Part shown: one piece after another, positions 6,271 through 14,427 of the stretch
Position numbering within the stretch: the stretch's first letter is position 1
Layout of the letters: the number at the start of each line of letters is the position of its first letter
Source: DASUPK01 sp036276255
Lineage (GTDB): Bacteria > Actinomycetota > Thermoleophilia > Solirubrobacterales > 70-9
Assembly (NCBI GenBank): GCA_036276255.1
Contig: DASUPK010000027.1
Span: forward strand, 1 to 27,787
Reading direction: 5' to 3'
DNA length: 27,787 nt
Translations under genes and position numbers: made by a program
The notes under the pieces: generated by a model
Databases searched by the model: none
What the model saw: only the letters and a program-made list of their open reading frames with translations
What the model was told of the DNA's origin: nothing

Positions 6271-8023
6271 CCTTCCGCCCGTCGAGGGAGCTCGCCACCG
6301 CCTCCAGCCGCTCGCCGGAGGAGGCGTGGTGCAAGCCGACGCGGATCGGCGGCTTGGCGTCGCTACCGACCTTCTTGCCACGCAGGTAGAAGGTCGCCTC
6401 CTGCGGGTCGCCCTTGCCGGCGACCTTCGCCACCGAGCAGTTACCGGCCTTGAGCTTCAGAGCCGGCTTCACGCGACAGGTCCGCCCGGCGCAGTTCGCC
6501 AGTCCACCGAGCAGGCGCTGCAACGAAGCCTTGACGCTCGCGTAGGCCGGATTGTTCACCGCGTTCTGCAGCTCGAACGGATCGGTCTGCAGGTCGTAGA
6601 GCTCCTGCTCTCCCGTCCCATAGTTGGCGTAGAGGTAGCGGTCGGTGCGCAACCCCTGGTAGTTGAGCGGCGGGTCCTCGGGATCCTCGAGCGTGTCCGG
6701 CGTGAAGTAGGTCTCCAGGTCCATCGCGCGACCGGGCCAATAGCGCTTCTTCTCCATGATCGGGATGAGGGACATCCCGTCCTCCTTGCGCCCCGGCTTG
6801 GCGTGCGCGAAGTCGAGGATCGTCTCAGTCAGGTCCACGTTGCCGACGGGCTGGCGGCGGTGGACGCCCTTGGGCATTCCCGGAGCCCGGATCAGCAGCG
6901 GCACGCGGATCGAGGGCTCGTAGAGGCGGACCTTCCCCTGAGGCACCCGGTGCTCGCCGTGGAAGAAGCCGTTGTCGGAGGTGAACATCAGCACCGTGTT
7001 CTTCAGCTCGCCCTCCTGCTTCAGCGTGTTGACCACGTTCTGGACGAGGTCGTCAACCCCCAGGACCGCCTCCGCCCGAGCCCGGTAGCGGGCATCGACC
7101 GCGTCCTGCTGACTCGAGTTGAGCAGCGGCAGGTCCTTGATGTTCGAGGGCTTGTCCGAGACGTCGGCCTCGTTGAAGTCGGGGCTCCGAGGCGCCGCCA
7201 GACCGGCGAAATGTCCCTCGTACCGCGGCGCGGCACGCGGATTGTTCCCGTTGCAGTTGCAGGCGGCGGCCTCAGCATGCGGATCGCGCGGAGCCACCGA
7301 GAGATAGAACGGCTTCTTGCTCGGCGCCCGCCGCCGGATGAAGTCGGCCGCCTTCTCGGAGTAGACGTCGGTCTGGTAGGTGGCGGGATCGACGACTCCC
7401 GGTGTGCTGCCGTAGTGCACGATCTGCCCGTTCTCGTTGAGGGTGTACCCGTAGGCGGTGTAGGTGCCGCCCGTGAACTGATCGGGGTTGTCGATCGATC
7501 CGTACCACTCGTTCCAGCCAGGCGGCACGTCGGTGTCGGGGCCCGTGGCGCCGTACCCGTTCAGGAACTTGCCGATGTGGGCCGTGTAGTAGCCGGCCCC
7601 CTGCAGCCAGACGGGCATCGTGTTGCCGAGCGTCGGCGCGAGCTTGCTGTACCCGCCCGAGGGAAGCTGGTTCCCCCGGACGCCGTGGTTGTGCGCGTAC
7701 TGGCCGGTCAGCATGGTGGAGCGCGACGGGCAGCACAGCGAGTAGTTGACGAAGGAATTGTCGAAGGTGACCCCCTTCGCGCCGATCGCGGCGTTGGTCT
7801 TGGTCAGGAACTGCTGCAGGTTCACCGACTGGTCGTCGTCCATGATCAGGACGATGTTCGGGCGCATCTGCTTGACGGCGTGCCGCTTCTTCGCCTCGCT
7901 GCCGCCGGGAACGATTGCGACGGCAGCGCAGAGAAGCGCGGCCGCCAGCCCCGCGAGCATGACCCTCCTGCCGGCGAGCGGCCACAGATCCTGGGTGGTT
8001 GTCGGCCCCTCCCTCACGTCCAC
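6239..8023 (-). CDS. Exported sulfatase (N-acetylglucosamine-6-sulfatase-like)
   Basis: 594 residues. An N-terminal export signal has arginines (GRRVML, 18-23) followed by a hydrophobic stretch (to about 39), so Tat or Sec export is likely. RPNIVLIMDDDQ provides the metal-binding aspartates (62-64). LCCPSRSTMLTGQ carries the C-x-P-S-R motif, with C97 as the residue converted to formylglycine; the matching maturase is not in this window. TSDNGFFHGEH in mid-protein is the second metal site. Family members cleave sulfate esters from glycosaminoglycan-type or other sulfated sugars. The start is uncertain: GTG 8023, with GTG 8017 an alternative. The gene is divergent from the NarL-type regulator and convergent with the hydrolase. 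Confidence 0.9.
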   Translation of the reverse strand: MDVREGPTTTQDLWPLAGRRVMLAGLAAALLCAAVAIVPGGSEAKKRHAVKQMRPNIVLIMDDDQSVNLQQFLTKTNAAIGAKGVTFDNSFVNYSLCCPSRSTMLTGQYAHNHGVRGNQLPSGGYSKLAPTLGNTMPVWLQGAGYYTAHIGKFLNGYGATGPDTDVPPGWNEWYGSIDNPDQFTGGTYTAYGYTLNENGQIVHYGSTPGVVDPATYQTDVYSEKAADFIRRRAPSKKPFYLSVAPRDPHAEAAACNCNGNNPRAAPRYEGHFAGLAAPRSPDFNEADVSDKPSNIKDLPLLNSSQQDAVDARYRARAEAVLGVDDLVQNVVNTLKQEGELKNTVLMFTSDNGFFHGEHRVPQGKVRLYEPSIRVPLLIRAPGMPKGVHRRQPVGNVDLTETILDFAHAKPGRKEDGMSLIPIMEKKRYWPGRAMDLETYFTPDTLEDPEDPPLNYQGLRTDRYLYANYGTGEQELYDLQTDPFELQNAVNNPAYASVKASLQRLLGGLANCAGRTCRVKPALKLKAGNCSVAKVAGKGDPQEATFYLRGKKVGSDAKPPIRVGLHHASSGERLEAVASSLDGRKVSLTRRLRGC

Positions 8024-8086
8024 CTAAACAGGATTTTGGGTAGCGAGTTGCGGTGCGAGACTGCGTCTTGCGCCCGCGGCCCGGGT

Positions 8087-8092
8087 TAAGGT
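8087..8092 (+). promoter_or_regulatory. -10 element TAAGGT (likely leaderless start)
   Basis: TAAGGT ends 6 nt before the GTG at 8099 with no ribosome site between. Confidence 0.45.
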
Positions 8093-8098
8093 ACGAGC

Positions 8099-8752
8099 GT
8101 GGCAGACATAGGGGAGGCAGCGTCCGAAACGATCTCAGTCGTCTTGGCTGACGACCACGCCGTCGTCCGCAGCGCTCTGCGCCTGATGCTCGAGCGTGAG
8201 CCCGACATCGAGGTCGTCGCGGAGGCGGGAGACGCGGATTCCGCGAGCCGCTATGTCAGCGGGCATCGCCCCAAGGTGCTGATCCTCGACATCAACATGC
8301 CCGGCGGATCCGGGCTCGCGGCGATCCCGGCGATCCGCGAGCAGTCACCGGGAACGGAGATCGTCGTGCTGACCATGCAGGACGAGACCGCGTTCGCCCG
8401 CGAGGCCCTGCAGGCCGGCGTCCTCGGCTACATCCTCAAGGAGGCTGCGAGCGAGGAGCTGGTCAAGGCCGTGCGGATGGCGGCCGAGGGCCGCACATAC
8501 CTGCAGCCCGAGCTCGGGGCCAGGCTGGCGGCGGAGCCCGACGCCGCGACACCCGACGACCTCTCGGAGCGCGAACTGGAGGTCCTCCGTCTGATCGCAC
8601 TCGGCCACACCAACAACGAGATCGCGGAGCAGCTCTATCTGAGCGTGCGCACCGTCGAGTCACACCGCGCGCACATCCAGCAGAAGCTGGCGATGACCAC
8701 ACGCTCCGAGCTCGTCCGCTACGCAATCGAGCGCGGATTGATCGACGTTTAG
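8099..8752 (+). CDS. NarL/LuxR-family response regulator
   Basis: 217 residues from a GTG start. The receiver domain (about 12-128) has DDH at 18-20 and the phosphoacceptor D64 in LILDINMPGG. The LuxR-type helix-turn-helix is at about 150-212 (LSERELEVLRLIALGHTNNE, then TVESHRAHIQQKL). The convergent neighbour is a PAS-GAF histidine kinase of the HisKA_3 type, the kinase class normally paired with NarL regulators, so they are likely cognate despite opposite strands. The stop codon abuts the first unit of a tandem repeat that fills the gap to the kinase. Confidence 0.95.
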   Translation: MADIGEAASETISVVLADDHAVVRSALRLMLEREPDIEVVAEAGDADSASRYVSGHRPKVLILDINMPGGSGLAAIPAIREQSPGTEIVVLTMQDETAFAREALQAGVLGYILKEAASEELVKAVRMAAEGRTYLQPELGARLAAEPDAATPDDLSERELEVLRLIALGHTNNEIAEQLYLSVRTVESHRAHIQQKLAMTTRSELVRYAIERGLIDV

Positions 8753-8924
8753 CGGCCACAAGGACGCTCCACTTCGGAGCACAGGGCGAAGCCCGCAGCG
8801 ACTTGTGTGGGGCGGCCGCTGGTGGCCGCGACCTTATGGCGGCCACAAGGACGCTCCACTTCGGAGCGCAGGGCGAAGCCCGCAGCGACTTGTGTGGGCG
8901 GCCGCTGGTGGCTGCGACCTTATG
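8752..8924. repeat. Interspersed repeat copy A: two tandem 87/86-nt units
   Basis: Unit 1 (8752-8838) and unit 2 (8839-8924) are nearly identical: one base deletion and a few substitutions. Each contains a GCTCC/GGAGC hairpin, a GGGC-GAA-GCCC hairpin and a GCGGCC/GGCCGC pair. The array fills the whole space between the convergent regulator and kinase genes; the regulator stop touches its left end and the kinase stop lies in its right end. Related copies are at 18092, 20626 and 27267. It may act as a two-way terminator. Confidence 0.9.
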
Positions 8925-10479
8925 GCGAAGCCAGGCCTTCCTCGCCCCGAGTGAGCAGCGGGATCTCAGCGCGGACCCGCGTCCCGGCCCCCCTGGTCGA
9001 ATCGACCTCGAGCGTGCCGCCGAGGAGAGCCGCCCGCTCGCGCATGCCGACCAGCCCGAAGCCCTCCCGTACGAGGGTTGGCTCGAAGCCGACGCCGTCG
9101 TCACGGACCTCGATCTCGATCGCCCCGCGCAACGCACGCACCGTGACGTCGGCGCGCCGCGCCATCGAGTGCTTGGAGACGTTGTTGAGCGCCTCCTGAA
9201 CGAGCCGGTAGACCGCTGTCTCCAGGATCGGCGTGGGCCTGTCGTCCTCATCCCGGGGAAGCTCGAAGTCGCAGTTGACCTCCATGCTCGTCGGGCCATG
9301 CTCGTGCTGCTCCGCGAGGGCCTGCAGCGCCGCCTCGAGTCCGATCGTGTCGAGCGAGGCGGGCCGGAGCTCGGTGATCAGTCTCCGCAGCTTCACGATC
9401 TCGTCGTCGATCTGCTCGACGGCCGCCTTGCCGGCCTGCTCGAGCGCCCCGGGCTCCTCCTCCCGGAGTGCCGATGAGAGCCGCATTCGCAGGACCGCGA
9501 GGGCCTGCAGCGTCTCGTCGTGCAGCTCGCGAGCCCAGCGGCTGCGCTCCTGCTCGGCGGCGTCGATGGTGTTCTGCAGCCGCTCCTCCGCCATCGAACG
9601 GGCCGTCGCCACCCCGATCGCAGCGCTGGCCGCGAAGGCCTCGAGCATCCGCTGGTCCTCGTCGTGGAAGCGCCCCGGCTCCCCGATGCGATCGAGCGCG
9701 ACGACGACGCCGAGCGGGTTCCCGCGGAAGACCAGGGGTGCCAGCAGCGCACGGCCAGTCTCCGTGGCACCCAGGTCCACGCCCGCGACCCGGCCGAACA
9801 GCACCTGCTCGGAGGCCTCCTGCGCCGGGATCCGCAGATTGGCGACCCCAGGATCGAGGCCCCCGGCGACGGCGGCGGTCGCCGCGACGACCAGGTCCTC
9901 GCCCTCGCGGAGCAGGATGACCAGCGCCCTGGCCTCGACCAGCGCCCGGCCGCGCTCCACGATTGCATCCAGGACCTTGTCGAGATCCGTCTCGCCGCCC
10001 ACGGCGATCGCGACGTCGGTGGCGGCCTGCAGGCGCCTGACGGCGCGGCGCAGCTCGTCGCGGTCACGTCGGCCGTCGGTGATGTCGCGGATCGCCGCCA
10101 GGGCCATCATCCCCTGGTCGGTCGCGACCGTCGACAGGGAGATCTCGCAGGGAAACTCCCTGCCGTCCTTGCGCCGGGCGTGGAGGTCGACGCCGGCTCC
10201 CATGGGGCGGGTCCGGGGAGCCTGGAAGTAGCGGTCCCGGTGGCCGACGTGGCTGCCGCGCACCGCCTCCGGAACCAGCATCTCCACGTGCTGGCCGATC
10301 AGCTCGTCGCGTGCGTAGCCAAAGACGATCTTCGTCCGTGAGTTGACGAGCCTGATCTCTCCGTTCTGGTCGACGCCGATGACGGCGTCGGGTGCGAACT
10401 CGAGGAACTCCCGTTCGAGCGTCTGGCTCGCATGGTTCGCCACGTCGCGAGCATAGATCAGCTCATCGCGGGTAGCCAT
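8920..10479 (-). CDS. PAS-GAF sensor histidine kinase (HisKA_3 type)
   Basis: 519 residues from ATG 10479; a longer frame to 10632 adds an Arg-rich stretch that runs through the cytochrome gene and is unlikely. Domains in order: PAS (about 20-130, FAPDAVIGVDQNGEIRLVN), GAF (about 145-300), HisKA_3 with phosphoacceptor H320 (RWARELHDETLQAL), and HATPase_c with DDGVGFE and GFGLVGMRERA. There is no membrane segment, so it is cytosolic and may sense a small molecule or redox state; PAS/GAF ligands cannot be read from sequence. Its start is within 10 nt of the divergent cytochrome c gene. Its final codons (LASP, stop) come from the right end of the repeat array. Confidence 0.93.
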   Translation of the reverse strand: MATRDELIYARDVANHASQTLEREFLEFAPDAVIGVDQNGEIRLVNSRTKIVFGYARDELIGQHVEMLVPEAVRGSHVGHRDRYFQAPRTRPMGAGVDLHARRKDGREFPCEISLSTVATDQGMMALAAIRDITDGRRDRDELRRAVRRLQAATDVAIAVGGETDLDKVLDAIVERGRALVEARALVILLREGEDLVVAATAAVAGGLDPGVANLRIPAQEASEQVLFGRVAGVDLGATETGRALLAPLVFRGNPLGVVVALDRIGEPGRFHDEDQRMLEAFAASAAIGVATARSMAEERLQNTIDAAEQERSRWARELHDETLQALAVLRMRLSSALREEEPGALEQAGKAAVEQIDDEIVKLRRLITELRPASLDTIGLEAALQALAEQHEHGPTSMEVNCDFELPRDEDDRPTPILETAVYRLVQEALNNVSKHSMARRADVTVRALRGAIEIEVRDDGVGFEPTLVREGFGLVGMRERAALLGGTLEVDSTRGAGTRVRAEIPLLTRGEEGLASP

Positions 10480-10487
10480 CGGTCGTG

Positions 10488-10919
10488 ATGCGTGACCGAT
10501 ATCGCCCTGCCATCGCCTGCCTCGCGGTCGGGGCCGCCGTCCTGTTCGCCCTCGGTTGCGGCGACTCGGCGACCGTCGAGCAGCACACCTCCTCGAGCGG
10601 AGCCCCCCTCGGCGGCGCCACGAAGCAGCCAATCTCCCCTGCCGAGCAGCGCGGGCGCCAGCTGTTCGTCGATCACTGCGGTGCGTGCCACACTCTCGGC
10701 GCCGCGGGTACCGTCGGGAACGTGGGGCCCAACCTCGACGACATCGCCGTGAACCATGCGGACGTCCTGCACGCGATTCGGACAGGCGGGGGGCGTCACG
10801 CGAAGGGGCAGGGCACGGGCCCCAGCGGCAACATGCCGCGGAACCTCGTCACGGGGAAGGACGCACAGGAGGTCGCGGCGTTCGTGGCCGACAACGCCTC
10901 AGGAAGCTCAACGCCCTGA
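10488..10919 (+). CDS. Lipoprotein mono-haem cytochrome c
   Basis: About 143 residues (ATG 10488; GTG 10485 possible). A hydrophobic signal ends in a lipobox (ALGC), so the mature protein should be lipid-anchored outside the membrane. A low-complexity linker is followed by a class I cytochrome c domain: CGACH binds haem, and NMPRNL supplies the probable axial Met. Such proteins carry electrons to terminal oxidases or reductases. It starts only 8 nt from the divergent histidine kinase start, so promoter elements of each must lie in the other's coding sequence. Redox control by that kinase is possible but unproven. Confidence 0.92.
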   Translation: MRDRYRPAIACLAVGAAVLFALGCGDSATVEQHTSSSGAPLGGATKQPISPAEQRGRQLFVDHCGACHTLGAAGTVGNVGPNLDDIAVNHADVLHAIRTGGGRHAKGQGTGPSGNMPRNLVTGKDAQEVAAFVADNASGSSTP

Positions 10920-10974
10920 GCGCTCCTCGACCTTCGTGACGAACACTCGCCGGTGTCTTGTTCATCCTAGTGTC

Positions 10975-11703
10975 GTGATCGACCTCCACTGCCACATCTT
11001 GCCGGGGATCGACGATGGGGCGCTCGACCTGGCGGACTCCCTCGCGATGGGGCGGGTCGCGGCCGGCGACGGCATCGAGACCATCGCCGCCACTCCCCAC
11101 ATCCGCCACGACCATGACGTCCGGATCGCCGAGCTCCCGGAGCGGGTTGCCGAGGTGAACGCCGAGCTGAGCCGCAACGAGGTATCGGTCACCGTGGTCA
11201 CCGGCGGCGAGGTGGCGGAGACCGCGCTCGAGGGGCTCGATGAGGAGGAGCTGGGAGCCGTCACGCTCGGCGGGGGCGGGTGGATCCTGCTCGAGCCCCG
11301 CCCGGGGCCGCTCGGCGACTCGCTGCTCGCCGCCGTCACCGGCCTGGGGGAACGTGGCTTCGGTGCGCTCATCGCCCACCCCGAACGCCACGTCTCGGCC
11401 GACATGATCGAGCGAATCAAGGAGCTGATCGCCGGCGGCGCGCTGATCCAGTGCACCGCGGCCTACCTCGTCTCGGGCCCCCCGCGCCGGGGCATGCTCG
11501 CCCTGGCGGCTGCCGGGCTGATCCATGTGCTCGCGAGCGACTCGCACTCCTCGCACGGCGGCCGCCCATTGCGAATCTCCGACGGCCTCGCCGTGCTGGG
11601 CCAGGTGGAGCTGCTCAGCCCGCACCTCGACTGGATCGCGAGCGAGGCGCCGGCGGCGATTCTGCGTGGCGAGCGGCCCGAGCCGCCCTACGACCCGGTC
11701 TAG
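10975..11703 (+). CDS. PHP-family phosphatase (CpsB/YwqE-like tyrosine phosphatase)
   Basis: 242 residues from GTG 10975, giving the family's usual start VIDLHCHILPGIDDGA. Metal-binding residues visible: H5 and H7 in the HxH motif, ATPHIRHDH, the GGEV stretch, HPERH and ASDSHS. CpsB-type PHP enzymes dephosphorylate tyrosine kinases controlling capsule or exopolysaccharide export; no polysaccharide genes are nearby, so the substrate is open, and histidinol-phosphatase-like activity is an alternative. The longer frame from 10756 overlaps the cytochrome c gene and is rejected. The stop overlaps the convergent sugar kinase by 4 nt (CTAG). Confidence 0.85.
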   Translation: MIDLHCHILPGIDDGALDLADSLAMGRVAAGDGIETIAATPHIRHDHDVRIAELPERVAEVNAELSRNEVSVTVVTGGEVAETALEGLDEEELGAVTLGGGGWILLEPRPGPLGDSLLAAVTGLGERGFGALIAHPERHVSADMIERIKELIAGGALIQCTAAYLVSGPPRRGMLALAAAGLIHVLASDSHSSHGGRPLRISDGLAVLGQVELLSPHLDWIASEAPAAILRGERPEPPYDPV

Positions 11704-12629
11704 GCGGGCTGAAACTCGACCTCGCGCGCGAGCTCCTCGACCTCGCGCCGTGAGCCGGTGCCGAGCCCGTGATGGAGGAAGTTGACCGCCCCCGCGCCGG
11801 CGCCGAGCACGAGCGCCTCGGGCAGCTCGCTGCCCTGGGCCAGCGCCGCTGCGATCGCCCCCATCATGGTGTCGCCGCAGCCCTCCCGGGAACCCGCCTC
11901 GAGCTTCGGCGGAATCAGCTCCCAGGCCTCGTCTCCGAGCAGGACGAGGGCCGGGTCCCCCGCCCGGGTGACGAGCACGTTGCGGGCCCCGAGGTCGCGC
12001 AGCCGCCCGGCCGCTCCCCGCAGGCGCTCAGGCGTGTCCACTGGGCCGGCAGCGAAGGCGGCCAGCTCCCAGTCGTTCAGCTTGACGAGGTCCGCACCGG
12101 CCGCGGCGGTCGGCTCGATCCGGGGGCTGGAGAGGTCGGCGATCACCGGGATGCCCGAGGCGCGCGCGTTAGCGACCAGGTCGCCGTAGGTCTCGAGGGG
12201 CACGGTGTCGCCCGGGTAGGGGTTGCAGATCGCCAGCAGGTCGCATTCGAGCGCAGCGGCCGTGGTCGCCGCGACGAGGTCGTCGCACTCGTGCCGCGAG
12301 GGCGGCTCGACATATGCCTGCGCGATCGGAACCCGCTCGCCGCTGCGGCGGTCGATGATGTAGCAACCGCTGGAGCATTCGGTCCCGACCAGGCGCCGCT
12401 CACCCGGGAGCTGCTCCAGCAGCGGCTCGAGGACGAGCCCGGTCTCCCCGCCGATCAGCGAGCAGAGAACGGGCCAGGCGCCCATCTCCCCCGCCATCCG
12501 GCTGAGCCAGACGCCCTGACCCGCGGGGTGGCAGTGGACGTCGTCCCGGCCCTCGCCGCGTGCCTCGATCGTCACACTCAGCATGGGGCTCGGCCCGAAG
12601 ACCGCGACCCGGCCGTTCACCTTCTCCAT
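11700..12629 (-). CDS. PfkB-family sugar kinase
   Basis: 309 residues. The PfkB fold is shown by the early glycine motif (AGQGVWLSRMAGEMGA, about 36-51), LVKLNDWELAAF, and the C-terminal signature REGCGDTMMGAIAAAL, where the usual GAGD anion-hole motif reads GCGD. The closest resemblance is to 1-phosphofructokinase/tagatose-6-phosphate kinase-like members, but the first motif (usually GGKGxN) is altered, so the substrate is uncertain. It ends convergently with the PHP phosphatase (4-nt overlap). The start ATG 12629 has a TAGGCT -10 just upstream. Confidence 0.85.
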   Translation of the reverse strand: MEKVNGRVAVFGPSPMLSVTIEARGEGRDDVHCHPAGQGVWLSRMAGEMGAWPVLCSLIGGETGLVLEPLLEQLPGERRLVGTECSSGCYIIDRRSGERVPIAQAYVEPPSRHECDDLVAATTAAALECDLLAICNPYPGDTVPLETYGDLVANARASGIPVIADLSSPRIEPTAAAGADLVKLNDWELAAFAAGPVDTPERLRGAAGRLRDLGARNVLVTRAGDPALVLLGDEAWELIPPKLEAGSREGCGDTMMGAIAAALAQGSELPEALVLGAGAGAVNFLHHGLGTGSRREVEELAREVEFQPA

Positions 12630-12636
12630 GGAGCGC

Positions 12637-12642
12637 AGCCTA
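12637..12642 (-). promoter_or_regulatory. -10 element TAGGCT for the PfkB kinase
   Basis: On the minus strand TAGGCT ends 7 nt before ATG 12629, with no ribosome site; leaderless pattern. Confidence 0.5.
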
Positions 12643-12659
12643 GAGCGGCCGTGTCGCGG

Positions 12660-14357
12660 CTAGACCTCTTGATACAGGGGGCCGTCGCCGCCCTCGGGCA
12701 GCGTCAGCCGACCGCCCTTAGCGGTGATCGCGCCGCACTGCACGCAGTTCGAGGGCGTCACGTGCACGTCCACGGTTTCAGCGCCGCTCTCGAGCTGCTC
12801 CTCGGGGATCTCGTAGACCTGGGCCGGACACATCGAGACCCAGGTCTGGGCCACCTCTCGGGGCACACGCTCCTGGATCCGGATGTGGTTCGGAGCGTCG
12901 TCGCGGGTCGCGTTGCCCGAGAGGAAGACCGAGTTGAGCTTGTCGAAGATGTACTTGTTGTCGGGCTTGGGGTAGCTGTCCGCGGCCTCGCCGATCTCGA
13001 CCGGGATATCGGCGTCGTCCTCGTTCTTCCAGTGGCCGCCGGGGAAGGCGCCCTTGGTGACCGTCATCGCGCTGGCGAGCGCGCCGCCGACGAAGAAGCC
13101 CTTCGAGAAGGGCTGGCGCATGTTCCGCGACTGCCAGAGCTCCTTCTCGATCAGCGAGTCCTTGACCTTGCGCTCGTAGGCCTCGAAGTTGACCGAGTCC
13201 CGCTTGAGCGCGTCGACGATCGCCTCCGCCGCGTACATGCCGGAGTGCATCGCGTAGTGGACGCCCTTCAGCGTCGGGATGTTCACCATGCCGGCGCCGT
13301 CGCCGCAGAAGACGGCGCCTGGTGTCGAGAGCCGCTTCGGCATCGACCAGTAGCCGCCGGAGGGGATCGTCTTCGCGCCCCAGCCGACGCGCTTGCCGCC
13401 CTCGAGGATCTTCTTGACGAAGGAGTGGGTCTTGAGCTCCTGGAGAAGGTCGTGGCAGGAGATGGTGGCGTCGGTGTTGTCGAGCCCGATGACCATGCCG
13501 ATGCAGAGCTTGTCCTCGCCCATCGGGTAGATGAAGCTGCCGCCGAACTCGTTGTACTTCGGGCGCTTACGCAGCGGCCAGCCCATCGTGTGGATGACGC
13601 GGTCGAGGGGCTTCTCAACCTCCCAGACCTCCTTCACCCCGAGCTCCCAGCGCTGCGGGTCGGGGCCGTGCAGATCGAAGTAGTCGAGCGCCGAGTAGGT
13701 CAGGTGCCCGAGCGTCCCCTCGGCCAGCACGGTCGCCTTGGCGACCACGTCGGATCCGGGCTCGAAGTTCGAGAGCTCCTCGCCGTCCTTGCCTCGCCCC
13801 TTGTCCCCTGAGCGGACGCCTCGGACGATCCTGTCCTCGACCAGCAGCCTGTCGGCCGCGGTCTCGCTGAGGATGTAGACGCCCGCCTCCTCCGCCTTCT
13901 CCCCGAGGAAGCGGCCGAGCTTCGCCACCGAGGTGACGTAGTTACCGTGGTTGCGGAAATTCGGCGGCATCGGCTTGAGCGGCATCGCTAGCCGCTTCGT
14001 GAGCAGGTAGACCGCGTCCTTGGTGACCTCCTGGTAGACGGGCCAGTCGGAGGGATCGAGGTCCGGGAAGAGCTCCTGCATCGCCGAGGGGCGCATGTTG
14101 GCCCCGGACAGCAGGTGCGCGCCCGGAGTTTTTCCCTTCTCGATGACGGCGACCGGGACCTCGCCGAGCTTCTCGGTGAGCTCCGGCTCGTCCTCGAGCA
14201 GCTGCATGACCTTGATCGCGCACGCGAGCCCCGCGGGGCCACCGCCCACGATCGCCACACCGACCTCGATCCGCTCCTCCTCGGGATCGGTGATGCCGGT
14301 GATGAACTCCTCCGCCGGCTTGACCGGCGGCGGGAACTCGGCGGGTTCAACGGCCAC
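12660..14357 (-). CDS. Electron transfer flavoprotein:quinone oxidoreductase (ETF-QO)
   Basis: 565 residues from a GTG start. It accepts electrons from ETF and reduces quinone at the membrane. The N-terminal FAD motif is VAIVGGGPAGLACA (about 33-46); mid-protein motifs match ETF-QO (LSGANMRPSAM, IPSGGYWSMPKR, FCGDGAGMVN). The C-terminal cluster domain has C510, C538 and C541, but the fourth ligand of the usual C-x2-C-x2-C is I544 (NCVQCGAITAKGG), so one [4Fe-4S] ligand is missing. It is the last gene of etfB-etfA-ETF-QO. The start lies 1 nt from a large palindrome and has no visible ribosome site. Confidence 0.93.
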   Translation of the reverse strand: MAVEPAEFPPPVKPAEEFITGITDPEEERIEVGVAIVGGGPAGLACAIKVMQLLEDEPELTEKLGEVPVAVIEKGKTPGAHLLSGANMRPSAMQELFPDLDPSDWPVYQEVTKDAVYLLTKRLAMPLKPMPPNFRNHGNYVTSVAKLGRFLGEKAEEAGVYILSETAADRLLVEDRIVRGVRSGDKGRGKDGEELSNFEPGSDVVAKATVLAEGTLGHLTYSALDYFDLHGPDPQRWELGVKEVWEVEKPLDRVIHTMGWPLRKRPKYNEFGGSFIYPMGEDKLCIGMVIGLDNTDATISCHDLLQELKTHSFVKKILEGGKRVGWGAKTIPSGGYWSMPKRLSTPGAVFCGDGAGMVNIPTLKGVHYAMHSGMYAAEAIVDALKRDSVNFEAYERKVKDSLIEKELWQSRNMRQPFSKGFFVGGALASAMTVTKGAFPGGHWKNEDDADIPVEIGEAADSYPKPDNKYIFDKLNSVFLSGNATRDDAPNHIRIQERVPREVAQTWVSMCPAQVYEIPEEQLESGAETVDVHVTPSNCVQCGAITAKGGRLTLPEGGDGPLYQEV

Positions 14358-14358
14358 T

Positions 14359-14427
14359 AGATGCCCGGTCTTTCCGTCAAGTGCCCACGCGTCATCCGTG
14401 CGTGCTTGATGGGGAGGCCGGGCATCT
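14359..14427. repeat. 69-nt inverted repeat between etfA and ETF-QO
   Basis: Perfect outer arms AGATGCCCGG (14359-14368) and CCGGGCATCT (14418-14427) enclose a second perfect pair TCAAG/CTTGA (14377-14381, 14405-14409) and partly pairing sequence between. It fills the entire gap between the etfA stop and the ETF-QO start. It may control reinitiation or differential stability within the operon. Confidence 0.75.

Noticed and set aside
6326..8089. Long plus-strand frame of 587 codons opposite the sulfatase
   Set aside because: It is the antisense shadow of a clear sulfatase gene; high-GC codon use opens long frames on the other strand.
8463..9299. Minus-strand frames carrying repeated KSLRASPxAPxWS peptide
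   Set aside because: These peptides are translations of the interspersed DNA repeat across non-coding gaps and across other genes, not a protein family.
11769..13811. Plus-strand frame of 680 codons across the sugar kinase and ETF-QO genes
   Set aside because: It spans two genuine minus-strand genes and the gap between them, and shows no domain.
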